Positions 10,271 to 21,040 of a DNA stretch of 64,000 nucleotides are shown one piece after another (position 1 is the stretch's first letter; the number at the start of each line of letters is the position of its first letter). The stretch comes from Euryodendron excelsum. Taxonomy: Eukaryota; Streptophyta; Magnoliopsida; Ericales; Pentaphylacaceae. Below the pieces are notes generated by a model that was not told the origin of the DNA, did not search any database, and worked only from the letters and a program-made list of their open reading frames with translations. Made by a program: the position numbers and the translations under genes. Location of the stretch: positions 10,485,001 to 10,549,000 of the forward strand of contig CM065393.1 of assembly GCA_033060915.1 (NCBI GenBank), in the 5' to 3' direction.

Positions 10271-12688
10271 CATGACCCCAATTGGCATTGTGCATATCAT
10301 AATCTTGCATTCTTCTAAAATTCGTTTACAAAACTTGCATTAACATTGATTTCAAAACTTGCATCAAAATCTTCTTTTTCAAAATTTGTTTTCAAAATCA
10401 CAATCCTAGAGTGATTCTGGCCTTTTCATGGTTAGGGTTGCCTTAGGAAAGTATTACATTTAAAGTGACCAATATGGTCCATATTTTCAAAATCCTTGTT
10501 GTTTTCAAAACCACTATCTTGAAGTGGTTCTAGCCTTCTTATTGTTAGAATCGTTTTAGGAAAGTGAGATATTTTATATACTTTCTAAAAACTCTCTTTT
10601 CAAATCTTTCTTTCTAAAAATCCCTTTTTCAACATGCTTTCTTAAAACTTTCTCCATGCTCTTTTCAAAATTGCTTTCTAAAAACTTCCTCCAAAAATTT
10701 ATTTGTCAAAACTTCTTTTCAAACTCCTTTCCAAAAAATTCTCTTCAAAATTCCTTTCCTAAAAACACTCCCTAGGTTTCCTTCTTAGAAAACTCTCTCC
10801 CTAAATCTTTTTCTTAAAAACTCTTTCCAACAATCTCCTTCCAAAAATCCTCTTCCAAAAACTCTTTATTTTCAAATTCACTTTCTAAAAACTCCTCTCT
10901 ATGATTTTCTTCCAAAAATCTCCCTTTCTAAAAACTCACTTTCCAAAAATCTCTTTTCTTAGAGCCCAAGTCAAACCTTAAAACCCACAATTAAGAAACC
11001 CTAATTTCCTTTCTCAAAAACATATTTTCAATCTTGCCTTAAAACATAGGTTTCCAAAATCTCCTTCTTTACACCAAAATCATAAGTTTTCAAAACCTAT
11101 TTTCTACATCAAAACTATAGTCTTCGAAATTTAGGGTTTTTAAAACTTCACTTTCCAAATCCATGCCAAATCCAATATTTCCTTTAGGAAACCAAATCCA
11201 ATCTTCCCATTTGGGAAACTAGATCCTATCCTCCATTTTTGGAAACAAAATCAAAACACTTCTTCTTAGGAACAAACTCCAAATCTTTCCTAATCCAAAT
11301 CCTTCCTAATCTCATACTTTCCTAAACCTTAGGTTTCCAAAACTTAAAATTTCAAAATTATTCCTAAATTTAAACCTTCCCTAATTCAACCCTTTCTTAA
11401 CTCCATACCTTTCCAAATCTTAACTTTCCAAATCTAACTTTTCAAATCTTTCTAAACTTCCAAACTTTCTTACTTTCTAAACTTCCTTATTTCAAAACAT
11501 TCCCACACTTCCTAATTCGAAACCTTTCTTATTTCAAAACTTTCCTAAATCGTCATCATTCCTAAATCGGAATCTTTTTTAAACCAAAAATTTCCTAAAA
11601 TGAAACTTTTCTAAAATGGAACCTTCCTAAAACGAACCTTTCCTAATTCGAGCATTTCCTAATTCGAACCCTTCCTAAATCCAATCTTTCCTTATCTTCC
11701 AAGTCTAACACTCGAGTCAAATCTTTCCTAAGTCTAGGTTTTCTAAACCTTAATCTTTCCAAAATAAGTCTAAATCCTTCTTCCAAGTTCTTTCATTCGA
11801 AATCAAAGTCTAATCTCTTCAATTCCAAATTCTAGATTCCAATCTTCTATTTTCATCGGACTCTTGTCCGAACTATGACTGACCTGATTCCTCAAAAAGG
11901 ATACGTAGGCAACCTTTATGGGTGCGGTCACAACTTCTTTCAAACCTCCAATTCCACAACATTTTTAAAGTTTCTAATTCCATGATCTATTTCAAATTTC
12001 CAATTCCAAATTTCTATTTTCAAATCTCTATTTTCAATTTCTAAAGCTTTCCAATTTCAAATCTATCTCTTCACATTTCTTTTTAAATCAAATCAATTTT
12101 TTTTCAAATCTCTTTCCAAATATATTTTCCAACTCTCTCTCTTGCAATTGCATATCATGCATCATTCTTTTCAAAATTGTTTTCTAAAGTGGATATGATC
12201 GGACATTTGTTAGTTGCAGACTCTCATAAGTGAATCTAGGGTGAATAGACATGTAAGTACCATAAGGGTGGGGTAAGGTAATGGCTTACTGCATCTTCCC
12301 TACACATAACTAACCCCCGAACCTAGGATCACTATTTTCAAAGACCAAAATGGAGTTATTTTTCTAAAAAGGGCTTAAATATTTTATAAAGGTTGCCAAA
12401 CAACGTGTTTCCTTAAAAAAACCCTCTCTTGAGGAGGTATTTTCAAAATCGTTTTCAAAAACCCTAAGTGTAGTCTTTGGATTGTGCTTAGTTTTTAGGT
12501 GACCTAACTCACCTTAATCAAGTTAGGTAGCGACTCCAAATTTTTTCTAAAAGCCCTTTATTAAAATTAATTTTCAATTCAAACCTAGTCGCATTCATTC
12601 TTCTAGGAGGGTGAGTTCTAACGAGAGAGTACAGCATTTTTCCCACTCGTGTGTGTATTCCTCGAGAGCGAAAAATCTAGGTGCGACA
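10271..12688 (+). mobile_element. Family-A LTR, copy A2, 3' half
   Basis: Starts abruptly at CATGACCCCAATT, equivalent to the CACGACCCC segment near 2830 of A1. It then follows the family-A LTR to its end GTGCGACA. It contains the guanine-poor tract (about 10560-12175), the CCGAACTATGACTGACC island near 11870 and the primer-like motif. The 5' part is absent because SIRE abuts it. I infer that SIRE inserted here and that the remainder lies left of the window. The expected target duplication of A2 itself is GTTGT (12689-12693). Confidence 0.85.
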
Positions 12689-13230
12689 GTTGTTACGCGC
12701 ATCTATATTCCCATCATCCACCAGTAAGTGGGCCATGTCAAAGTCTATAGGTATTGGTGTAGTGTCAGAAAAAACTTTAGACCGATTGGCGTAAACAGGT
12801 GGGGTTGTTCTCAAAAGTCTATGTGTATTGTCCCTTCGCCAAACTGACATGCAATGCAATGCACATAAATGCACCAATCTACCACAGCAGTGAAGTAGAG
12901 ATAAACAATATTTAATTTAACTTTCCAATCGAACCAGCAATCTCCACATACAATATCCACCAATTTGCAATTAAACCCTAAACCTCCACTAAACAAATAT
13001 AAAATTTATCTAAAAGAAACTAGTAATATAAAGAAAAGAAAATCTAATATGCTCACAGATAGTAGGGATGGAACGAGATTACCCAATTGAGCGATTGAAT
13101 TTCCTCATTGTTGTAGTTTGATGGTGAAGCTGTTGCTACAGGAATCACTTCCTCTCGAGTTCGTTTGCTTTGTTTTTGTTCTTGTATATATATATATTTT
13201 TTCTTACCTTAGCTTATATGCTTTGTAATG

Positions 13231-13248
13231 TCCCTGGCAACAGCGCCA
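13231..13248 (-). promoter_or_regulatory. Primer binding site of Athila-like element
   Basis: On the minus strand TGGCGCTGTTGCCAGGGA, five bases after the LTR end GATCA. It is complementary to the 3' end (CCA included) of a tRNA and close to the tRNA-Asp-type site common in Athila elements. Confidence 0.75.
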
Positions 13249-13253
13249 AAAAC

Positions 13254-14683
13254 TGATCGTTCCTGAGTAGTGCAATTTATATCCGCCAGTGTGCGGTTGC
13301 GATGCAATAATAATATCTCGGTAAGTCCAAGGTCGATCCACAAGGAACACAAGAAATAAACTTAATCTGGCAATGTCTACAATCAAAACAAAATAATAAC
13401 AAGCTCAGAGTCAATTAAAATCACAGGAAAGCTTCCAAAAAGAAAATAAAAATCAATTGTTGGAGATGATTGATCTAAATTATCAGACAATAAAATTAAA
13501 GTAATTTTTAGGGATGCATTCAAATATTATAAAACGGTCTTGGCAGGGTTTGATCCAGTAATAGGCTTATAGGTAAGTTCCCAAAATAGTTTTGATTAAA
13601 GAAATTCAAGATTCGATTACCCTTTTAGAGTTGATATTCAGTTATTTACTAGTGTTCATACCAGGGTCCCATTCATCCCTGTCCCAGTTTATAAACCTGT
13701 CTACAAGGTATGTTTAAAGCTTAATCAAGAATAGTAAATTTCTAAAGTACTTTTAATAGGAATATATATGCAGTTATAATCAATATCCTTATCAGAAATT
13801 CTAGGTATACGTATCCTTGCTTACAAATCAATCTATATATACATGCTAGATATGATCAAGAATATTGTTTTCGAAGATATTCATGGGCAAAAAAATGAAT
13901 CTTGATCCAAGATATTGAAATCTTGGAAAATAAATAACTATCTTGAATTTCTACATGTAACCTAGTTACTTTCTCAACCCATACCAATAACGGATTTAGC
14001 TACTGAAAAACATGATAAATATTGCAAGAATGGAGATAATAATTAAAGAAATAAAATTCTGCATTAAAGAAATATAATATGAAATTCACAATAAGAACAA
14101 AAAAGAAAACTAAAGATTAAGATGTTCTCTTGAAAGATGAAAAGATTCATAGCCTCCAAAGGATTGGATGATTCCTCTTTTCAAACCCTAGAAAAACCCT
14201 AGAATTATTCTCCTCCTTTAGAACATAGAACTCCTAAACATATTATACTACCTCCTAATCTATATCTAACTAAAAAGTGAATTAATCTATATATCCTGTC
14301 GTCAGTCGTACAGACGACTACTACTGAGTACTCAGATGAGCTGTCTCGCCTCATAAAAGTTGTAGGTCTCGAAAAGTTATATGAAATTAACATATTATGG
14401 GCCTGAATAGCCTCTCTGGTTCGTGAGATATGGGCTTCCAAATTTCCAGCTCTGCGTGTTTCAGCAGCTTGTACCACAACTTCAGCAACTTATACCTTAG
14501 CAGCAACCTCTTGAAACCTATGATTAAATTGCATTTGAAATCATTCCATTTAAGCTCAAAACCTACATAAAGTATAATAAACTCAATTAATATCAAAACA
14601 TAACTAAAAAGACATATAATTATAAACTAACACTAACAAAGTACTAATTAAGGTCTTATAATTGCACTTTTGAAGCACAATCA
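13254..14683 (-). repeat. LTR of Athila-like element
   Basis: On the minus strand it starts TGATTGTGCTTCAAAAGTGC and ends GAACGATCA, an imperfect terminal inversion. A diverged relative starts at 62941 on the plus strand and shares blocks such as GCAATTATAA, TTAATTTCATATAA, TTTTCGAGA and AGTAGCTAA. No ORF is supported inside. Confidence 0.72.
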
Positions 14684-16550
14684 AGATGCTGGAGAGTAAG
14701 GCTATGGAAGAACTAAAAAAGATACACATCGATCGGCGGGATCATAAGTACTTCGTCATCGACACCCCTTGTCCAAAATTTAGGAGAACTCCTTGATTGA
14801 GTTGCTGACAGATTACCTCGAGGTGTTCGCCTGGACTCCTTACGATATGCCTGGGATTGATGCCGAGGTCACTTGTCACAGGCTAAATGTAGATCCAAAA
14901 TGTCGACCTGTGGTCCAGAATGGGAGGAGGGCAGCAACACAGCATGTGGATGCCATTATTGAAGAAATTGAAAAAATTTTGGAAGCTAGGGCAATTTGGG
15001 AAATCCATTACTCGAGTTGGCTTTCAAACACGGTGGTGGTGAAGAAGAAGGACAACAAGTGGAGGGTTTGTGTGGACTTCATTAATCTGAACAAAGCATA
15101 CCCCAAGGACCCCTTCCCCCTCCCCAAGATTGACCAGCTCATGGATGCAACAGCTGGTTTCGAAAGGATGAGTTGCTTGGATGCTTACCAGGGGTACCGC
15201 CAAATTCCCCTCCATTTCGATGATTAAGAGAAGACGACCTTCATCACTCCAAGGGGTATATTTTGCTACAAAGTAATGCCATTTGGTTTGAAGAGTGCTA
15301 GGGCTACATACCATCGATTGGTCACCAAGATGTTCAAAAACCATATCGGCAACACTGTGGAGGTCTACATTGACGATATGATGGTGAAGAGCAAAACCAG
15401 CAACTCCCATCTAGAAGATCTAAAAGAAGTACTCAGCATCTTAAAGCAGTACAAAATGAGGTTAAACGCTTCAAAATGCGTCTTCGGAGTCAGCTTAGGG
15501 AAATTCTTGGGGTTCTTGGTTACACATCGGGGCATTGAGGTGGACCCATGATAGATCAACGCAATCCAGAGCGTTCAAGCCCTGAAGAATGCTTAAGAAG
15601 TATAGAAGTTGACTGGAATGCCAGCAGCACTCTGTCGCGCCCAAATTTTTCGCACTCAAGGAATACTCACACAAGTGGGAAAAATGTTGTACTCTCTCGT
15701 TAGAACTCACCCTCCTAGAAGAATGAGTGCGACTAGGTTTGAATTAAAAATTTGATTTGAATAAAGGGCTTTTCAAAAAGATTTGGAGTCGCCACCTAAC
15801 TTGATTAAGGTGAGTTAGGTCACCTAAAAACTAAGAATAATCCGAAGACTACACTCAGGGTTTTGGAAAACGATTTTGATGCAGTTTTGAAAACAAGTTT
15901 GAAAACGATTTTGAAAACGAGTTTGAAAACGAATTTTAGAATATGCACGACTATGATATGCACAATGCAATTTGGGGTCGTGAACATACAAGGCTAAGGC
16001 TTCACCCCATAATCAAGGGGCCGGACCCACGTGGTCTTTGGTTAGACTAGAAGAAAGCCCCCGACACGGTGACTCTCTAATAGTCCAATCCTACACATGG
16101 ACCGGGAATCCCCTTGTTTCAAGCATGCAAAGAAAGGGGGGAAAAGAGACGGGGGATTAAAATAGAGAAAACCCAAGTGGGTTAGGACAGAGAAGAGAGA
16201 GAGGGGAAGTGCGAAAATTTAAATAGGGAACCTACCGTATGTCTTGTTTATTTTGCGCACCGTGCAGTCTTCGGTCTTCGGTCTTCGTCTTGATCTTCGT
16301 CTTCAATCTTCAAGAGTTGTCTTCAAGCTTTAGATGGCAACTCTTCATGTCTTTGAAGGAGGGTTGAAGGCTAGTGTATGAGTGTATGGGGATGTATAGG
16401 AGTGTATATGAGACCAAGGTTTGTGTATAGTGGCTAGGGTTTGGAGAACCTAAGGAAACTAGGGTTTAAGAGGTGCTCGAGCTCTGTATCTCGAAATATA
16501 TGATTTTTAGGTTGAGTTTGCGGATCCTCTTCACGTTGAATGAGGCTCTG

Positions 16551-16558
16551 TATTTATA
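16551..16558 (-). promoter_or_regulatory. TATA box of LTR A3
   Basis: TATAAATA on the minus strand, in the same context as in A1 and A4, with the GGCGCC hairpin block immediately upstream at 16575-16680. Confidence 0.65.
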
Positions 16559-17454
16559 GAGGTTGGACAAACCTAGGGCCTGTTGCAGTGGCGCCAGGGC
16601 AAAATTGCTCTTGGCGCCACTAGGAGTGGCGCCAGGCCAATTCTTGGCTTGGCGCCACTACTAGTGGCGCCAGCCAGTTAGGAAACTTTATAAGTCGGCA
16701 AACAACGTATCTTTGACTAGATTTGGGCACCTGTACTAGTGACTACCATGTAATTTTTAGCCTGGCTTCACTAGGAGTGACTCCAGAAAGTCCGGGAATG
16801 ATTTGAAGGAGCCAGGAATTACCTGGAAGGCTGGAAAGGAGCAGGAACACTTAAAATAGTGTCCTGGAGGTATTTGATTTGAAAAGTGAGGATAAGATGC
16901 GTTGGAAAGGTTGACCGGACCCTTAGGGGCAAAACGGTTAATCAGACCGGGAAGCTGCCGAGGTGAACTCGGACTGTCCCGGAAGAAGACTTGGGATCTG
17001 GAAACATTATTTAGAATGTTCCCAGAGGTTGCCGATTTGATTTCTAGAGCCGGCGTGGACGGAAAAGGAGATCGGCCCACTAGGGGCAAAACGGTCAGTT
17101 TGTACCGGGTTTGCCGAAACTGACTCATAATGATCTGGAAAGGTAAAGGAAGGTTGAGAACACTATAAAAAGTAGTCTCAGGAGGTTACCAGTTTGATAC
17201 CCAGAGTCGGTGTGGTTCCTGGGGCATTCGGATGCTTAGGGGCAAAATGGTCATCTTGACCGGAAAGTCTCGGAAAAGGTCTAAAGGACAGTTTGGTCAT
17301 TTTTCACCAAAGTGGGCTAACAGACACTGGTGTTGACCTGGGTTTTGAGTGTTTCTGCCACTCTAACGGCGGTCGTCGTGACATAGGGGTTTGTTGCCAA
17401 TTCCCTATATCGACCTATTTGTGAGTATTTCTGCTACTCTAACAGTTTTATGAG

Positions 17455-17940
17455 TAGTTTCGCTACTCGGACCGTCTCAAGGAATAAACTGTCTCGAGAG
17501 AGGGATTAGAAAGGGGACTTATCGTCTCTGAAAAGACGTGCCTGGATTGGAACCGTCTCGAGGAATAACCTATCTCGAGAGAGGGATTGGAAAGGGGTCT
17601 TACCGTCTCCGAGGAGACGTGCCTGGATTGGAACCGTCTCGAGGAATAAACTGTCTCGAGAGTGGGATTGGAAAGGGGTCTTATCGTCTCCGAAGAGATG
17701 CGCCTGGATTGGAACCGTCTCAAGGAATAAACTGTCTTGAGAGTGGGATTGGAAAGGGGACTTGTCGTCTCCGAAGAGACGTGCCTGGATTGGAACCGTC
17801 TCGAGGAATAAACTGTCTCGAGAGTGGGATTGGAAAGGGGTCTAACCGTCTCCGAAGAGACGCGCCTGGGTGGAACCATCTCAAGGAATAAATTGTCTCG
17901 AGAGTGGGATTGGAATCAGAAAGGAAAGGACAATGCCCCT
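17455..17940 (-). repeat. U3 minisatellite of LTR A3
   Basis: Six or so ~80-bp units with CTCGAGGAATAAACTGTCTC, GGGATTGGAAAGGGG, CGTCTCCGAAGAGACG and GCCTGGATTGGAACC. Only the longer of the two A1 unit types is amplified here. The ORFs it gives on both strands are repeat artefacts. Confidence 0.85.
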
Positions 17941-20567
17941 AAGGGCATTTTGGTCATTTTGCCTCTATTTGGGCCTGACAAGCCCGCGAAGCGATGGAAA
18001 GACGGAATTTGGACCTAGAGAATTGGTTTCGATTGAAATATGCCCACAATGACTTGAAAACAAGTCTGGACGGAGTGTAGACTACCGAGCGGTAAAAAAT
18101 GGGGTGCTTACACACTCAACAGGTTTATCAACCGATCTTCAGACAAGTGCCGACCATTCTTCCAACTTCTCAAAAACCGTGAACAGTTCAAGTGGACTCC
18201 GGAATGTGAGCAAGCCCTCAATGATTTAAAGAAATACTTAACCCAACCACCTTTATTTTCCAACCCACTCAAGCATGAAGAACTCTTCCTCTATTTCACA
18301 GTGTCAGAGCATGCAATTAGTGTTGTCCTACTTAGGCAACAAGATCGGCAACAGTTGCATGTCTACTATATCAACAAAACTCTTCTCGGGGCTGAAAGTA
18401 GGTACTCACCACTAGAGAAATTGGCACTCGCACTGGTAGTGGCATCCCGTAAATTGGTGCACTACTTCAGAACTCATACCATCAACGTCTTTACTGACCA
18501 CCAGCTCAAACCTCTCCTCAGGAGGGCTAACTTCTTTGGTAGATTGGCAAAATGGGTTGTGGAATTAGGGGAACTTGACATTAAGTTCCACCCAAGATCG
18601 GCTATAAAAGAGCAGGTGCTTGCAGACTTCATTGCTGAATTCTCTATTAAACTACCACCTGAAGCTGACCAAACACCACCTCCTACTCAACAGCACGAAG
18701 ACCTGTCGCTAGATCTTTGGGCAAATGTTGATCATTTGAAACTCTACGTCGACAGAGCCACCAATGACCGGGGGGCAAGATCGGGCATAGTGCTTATTAC
18801 ACCAGACGGTTTGGCCATTTAACAAGCTATCAAGCTTGAGTTTACTACCTTAAACAACAAATCTGAATACAAGGCACTTCTCGCCGGACTACGCCAAGCC
18901 ATCGAACTAAAAATTACCAAGATTGTCATCTACTCAGACTCCTTGTTAGTTGTCAACTAGATTACGGGAGAATACGCAGCGAAGAATGACAAAATGACGC
19001 AATACTTAGCAAAAGCTAAGGAATTGCTCACCAAATTCGGCAGTTACAAACTCCGCTTGATTAGCTGGGACAATAAGTCTCATGCCGATGCTCTGGCGAC
19101 TTTAGCAACAACCTTGAAGTTGGGGTCAAAACGAACAAACAACGTGAAGACTTTAGCTAGACCAAGCATATTTCATAAGGAAGAACAAGCTCTGGCTATA
19201 GAATAGTTGGGACTGTCATGGATGGACCCAATTATCTCCTATCTTGACAAAGACAAGCTACCAGAGGACAAAAATGAAGCCAGACGAATGAAACACACAT
19301 CTCTTAGATACTGGCTATCACCAAGCAAGGAACTCTACAGGCGGTCTTTCACAAGTCCCCAATTGCACTGTGTCCATCTTGATAAGGTGCAAGGCGTTCT
19401 ATTCGAAATCTACAGAGGAATATGTAGAAAATACATTGGTGGAAGATCGGTGGCGCACTGAGCTATCTCACAAGGATACTGGTGGTCGTATATGTAGAAA
19501 GACGCCGCCCAGTACGTCCTAAAGTGTGAAAAGTGTCAGAGGTACTCTCCAATCATACAACAGCCTGCCGAGGATCTCGCAACCATTACCAGTTTGAGGC
19601 CTTTTGCCTAGTGGGGACTAGACATCGTCGGGCCTTTGCCCCGAGCTCCAGGGAATAAGAGATTCCTCATTGTGGTGATCGATTATTTCACTAAATGGGT
19701 AGAGGCAGAGCCCTTGTTAAACATCAGAGAAATCAATACTAAGAGATTCTCTTGGAAAAGCATAGTGACAAGGTTCGGCATACCTCATGCCCTTGTCTTG
19801 GATAACAGCACCCAATTTGACGGTAATATGTTCAAATCGTTCTATGAAGAACTTGGGATCAGAAACTATTATTCAACATTGGCCTACCCATAGTGTAATG
19901 GGCAAGCCGAGATTTCAAAGAAGACCATGCTCAATGGGATTAAAAAGCAGCTGGAGAGGGCCAAAGGAAAATGGGTGGAGGAGCTACCCAGAGTCCTGTG
20001 GTCTTATAGAACCACCCCAAGAAGATTTACCGGCCAAACCCCCTTCTCATTGGCCTACAGGGTGGAAGCAATCATACCCTTGGACGTAGGGCTACCAACG
20101 ATCAGATCGATAGTGTTCAATATCAAACTTAACAACCAGACTTTGGCAAAAGATCTGGATCTCGCTGAAGAAAATAGGGAAGCAACGTTGATCAGACTCA
20201 TCAACAGCAGTTAAGACGCTCCTACAACAAACAGGTTCATCCGAGGAACTTTGCTCTAGGTGACCTAGTATTACAAAAGTGTTGGGGGCGACAAAGAACC
20301 CAACGGGTGGCAAGCTCGACCCCAACTGGAAGGGCCCTTACCAAGTGGCATCCCAGGTCAGTGTTGGAGCATACCGACTGGAAACTATCGAAGAGGGAAG
20401 ACAGCTACCTCAGCCTTGGAATGCAAACAACTTGAAGAAGTTGTACTAGTAGTGTGGTATCCCATATGATGTAACAACTCAACAAGTGTGTAAAGCTTTT
20501 ACAAGATCAATAGAATATGAAGTTGTTCAAATGAATCTACTCAAAGCATTGTAGGACCAACAACCAA

Positions 20568-20870
20568 ATGTCAAAACTTGGTCCTGTCCAAGTTGGACAG
20601 GTCGGCCAATGAAGGTCACAAAAATCAAGTGTCAAAACTTGGCCCTGTCCAAGTTGGACAGGTCAGCCAATGAAGGCCACAAAAACCAAGTGTCAAAACT
20701 TGGCCCTGTCCAAGTTAGACAAGTTGGCTAATGAAGGTCCCAAAAACTAAGTGTCAAAACTTGGTCCTGTCCAACTTGGATAAGTCGGCCAATGAAGGCC
20801 ACAAAAACCAAGTGTTAAAACTTGGTCCTAATCCTAGACTATTTAGGACAGGCCAAAAATTTATTTATAA
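20568..20870 (+). repeat. 61-bp tandem repeat after Tat pol
   Basis: Four full units and one partial unit of about 61 bp (GTGTCAAAACTTGGTCCTGTCC, then AAGTTGGACAGGTCGGCCAA, then TGAAGGTCACAAAAA). Each carries CTGTCCAA-G-TTGGACAG, an 8-bp-arm hairpin. The array lies between the pol stop and the 3' end of the antisense ORF, so it falls in the 3' region of both transcripts. Confidence 0.85.
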
Positions 20871-21040
20871 ACAAAGGTCTCATACCAAACTTTTATAAAC
20901 TTTCAACAATCAAAAAGAGCCAAACATCTGCCTAAGATTGGCCGAGAGAAAGTAATATCGAGACGATGGCAAAACAAGACTTTTATTAAAGATAGGAAGG
21001 TTGGTTACAAAAAGAAATCCAAAAAAGGAAAACTACAACT

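Larger units (their letters stand above)
12689..14683 (-). mobile_element. Athila-like Ty3/gypsy element, 5' end
   Basis: Read on the minus strand: a 1430-bp LTR (14683 to 13254), a five-base spacer, a primer binding site TGGCGCTGTTGCCAGGGA and about 540 bp of untranslated leader up to the A2 insertion. A primer site of the TGGCGCCGTTGCCGGGGA type is typical of Athila and related gypsy elements (family knowledge). No gag is reached. At its other edge the LTR ends AATCA against Tat pol, giving a predicted duplication AGATG (14684-14688). Confidence 0.7.
15633..18112 (-). mobile_element. Family-A solo LTR, copy A3 (short form)
   Basis: A 2480-bp reversed unit from TGTCGCGCCC to GGTGCTTACA, with perfect flanking duplications CACTC (15628-15632, 18113-18117). 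Without it and one duplication the pol frame continues exactly. It has the U3 repeats (16880-17270, 17455-17940), TATA box (16551-16558), GGCGCC hairpins (16575-16680), telo-box leader and primer-like motif (15785-15796). It lacks the ~2.3-2.6-kb guanine-poor tract: its sequence jumps from GCATCAAAATC directly to GTTTTCCAAAACCC at 15872-15879. Confidence 0.9.
14685..20449 (+). pseudogene. pol: Tat pol: RT, two RNase H domains, integrase (decayed, interrupted)
   Basis: Reverse transcriptase occupies about 14790-15550: FAWTPYDMPGID entry motif, WRVCVDFINLNKAYPKD, SCLDAYQGYRQIPL with the first Asp, [15 protein letters not shown], and YIDDMMVKS with the catalytic DD. LTR A3 interrupts the RT/RNase H connection after base 15632. 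RNase H follows at 18118-18650 (INVFTDHQLKPLL). A second, archaeal-type RNase H lies at about 18715-19120 (YVDRATNDRG, SEYKALLAGLRQA, IYSDSLLVVN). Integrase spans about 19300-20210: zinc-finger CEKC, WGLDIVGPLP, LDNSTQFDG, NGQAEISKKT with the Glu. Both zinc-finger His positions now read Tyr (EIYRGIC, RKYIGG), each a C-to-T change. Stops near 15225, 15549, 18822, 18958, 19609 and 19891 mostly replace Gln. Frame shifts near 20200 and 20280 precede the C-terminal tail, which ends KKLY-stop at 20449. Confidence 0.9.
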
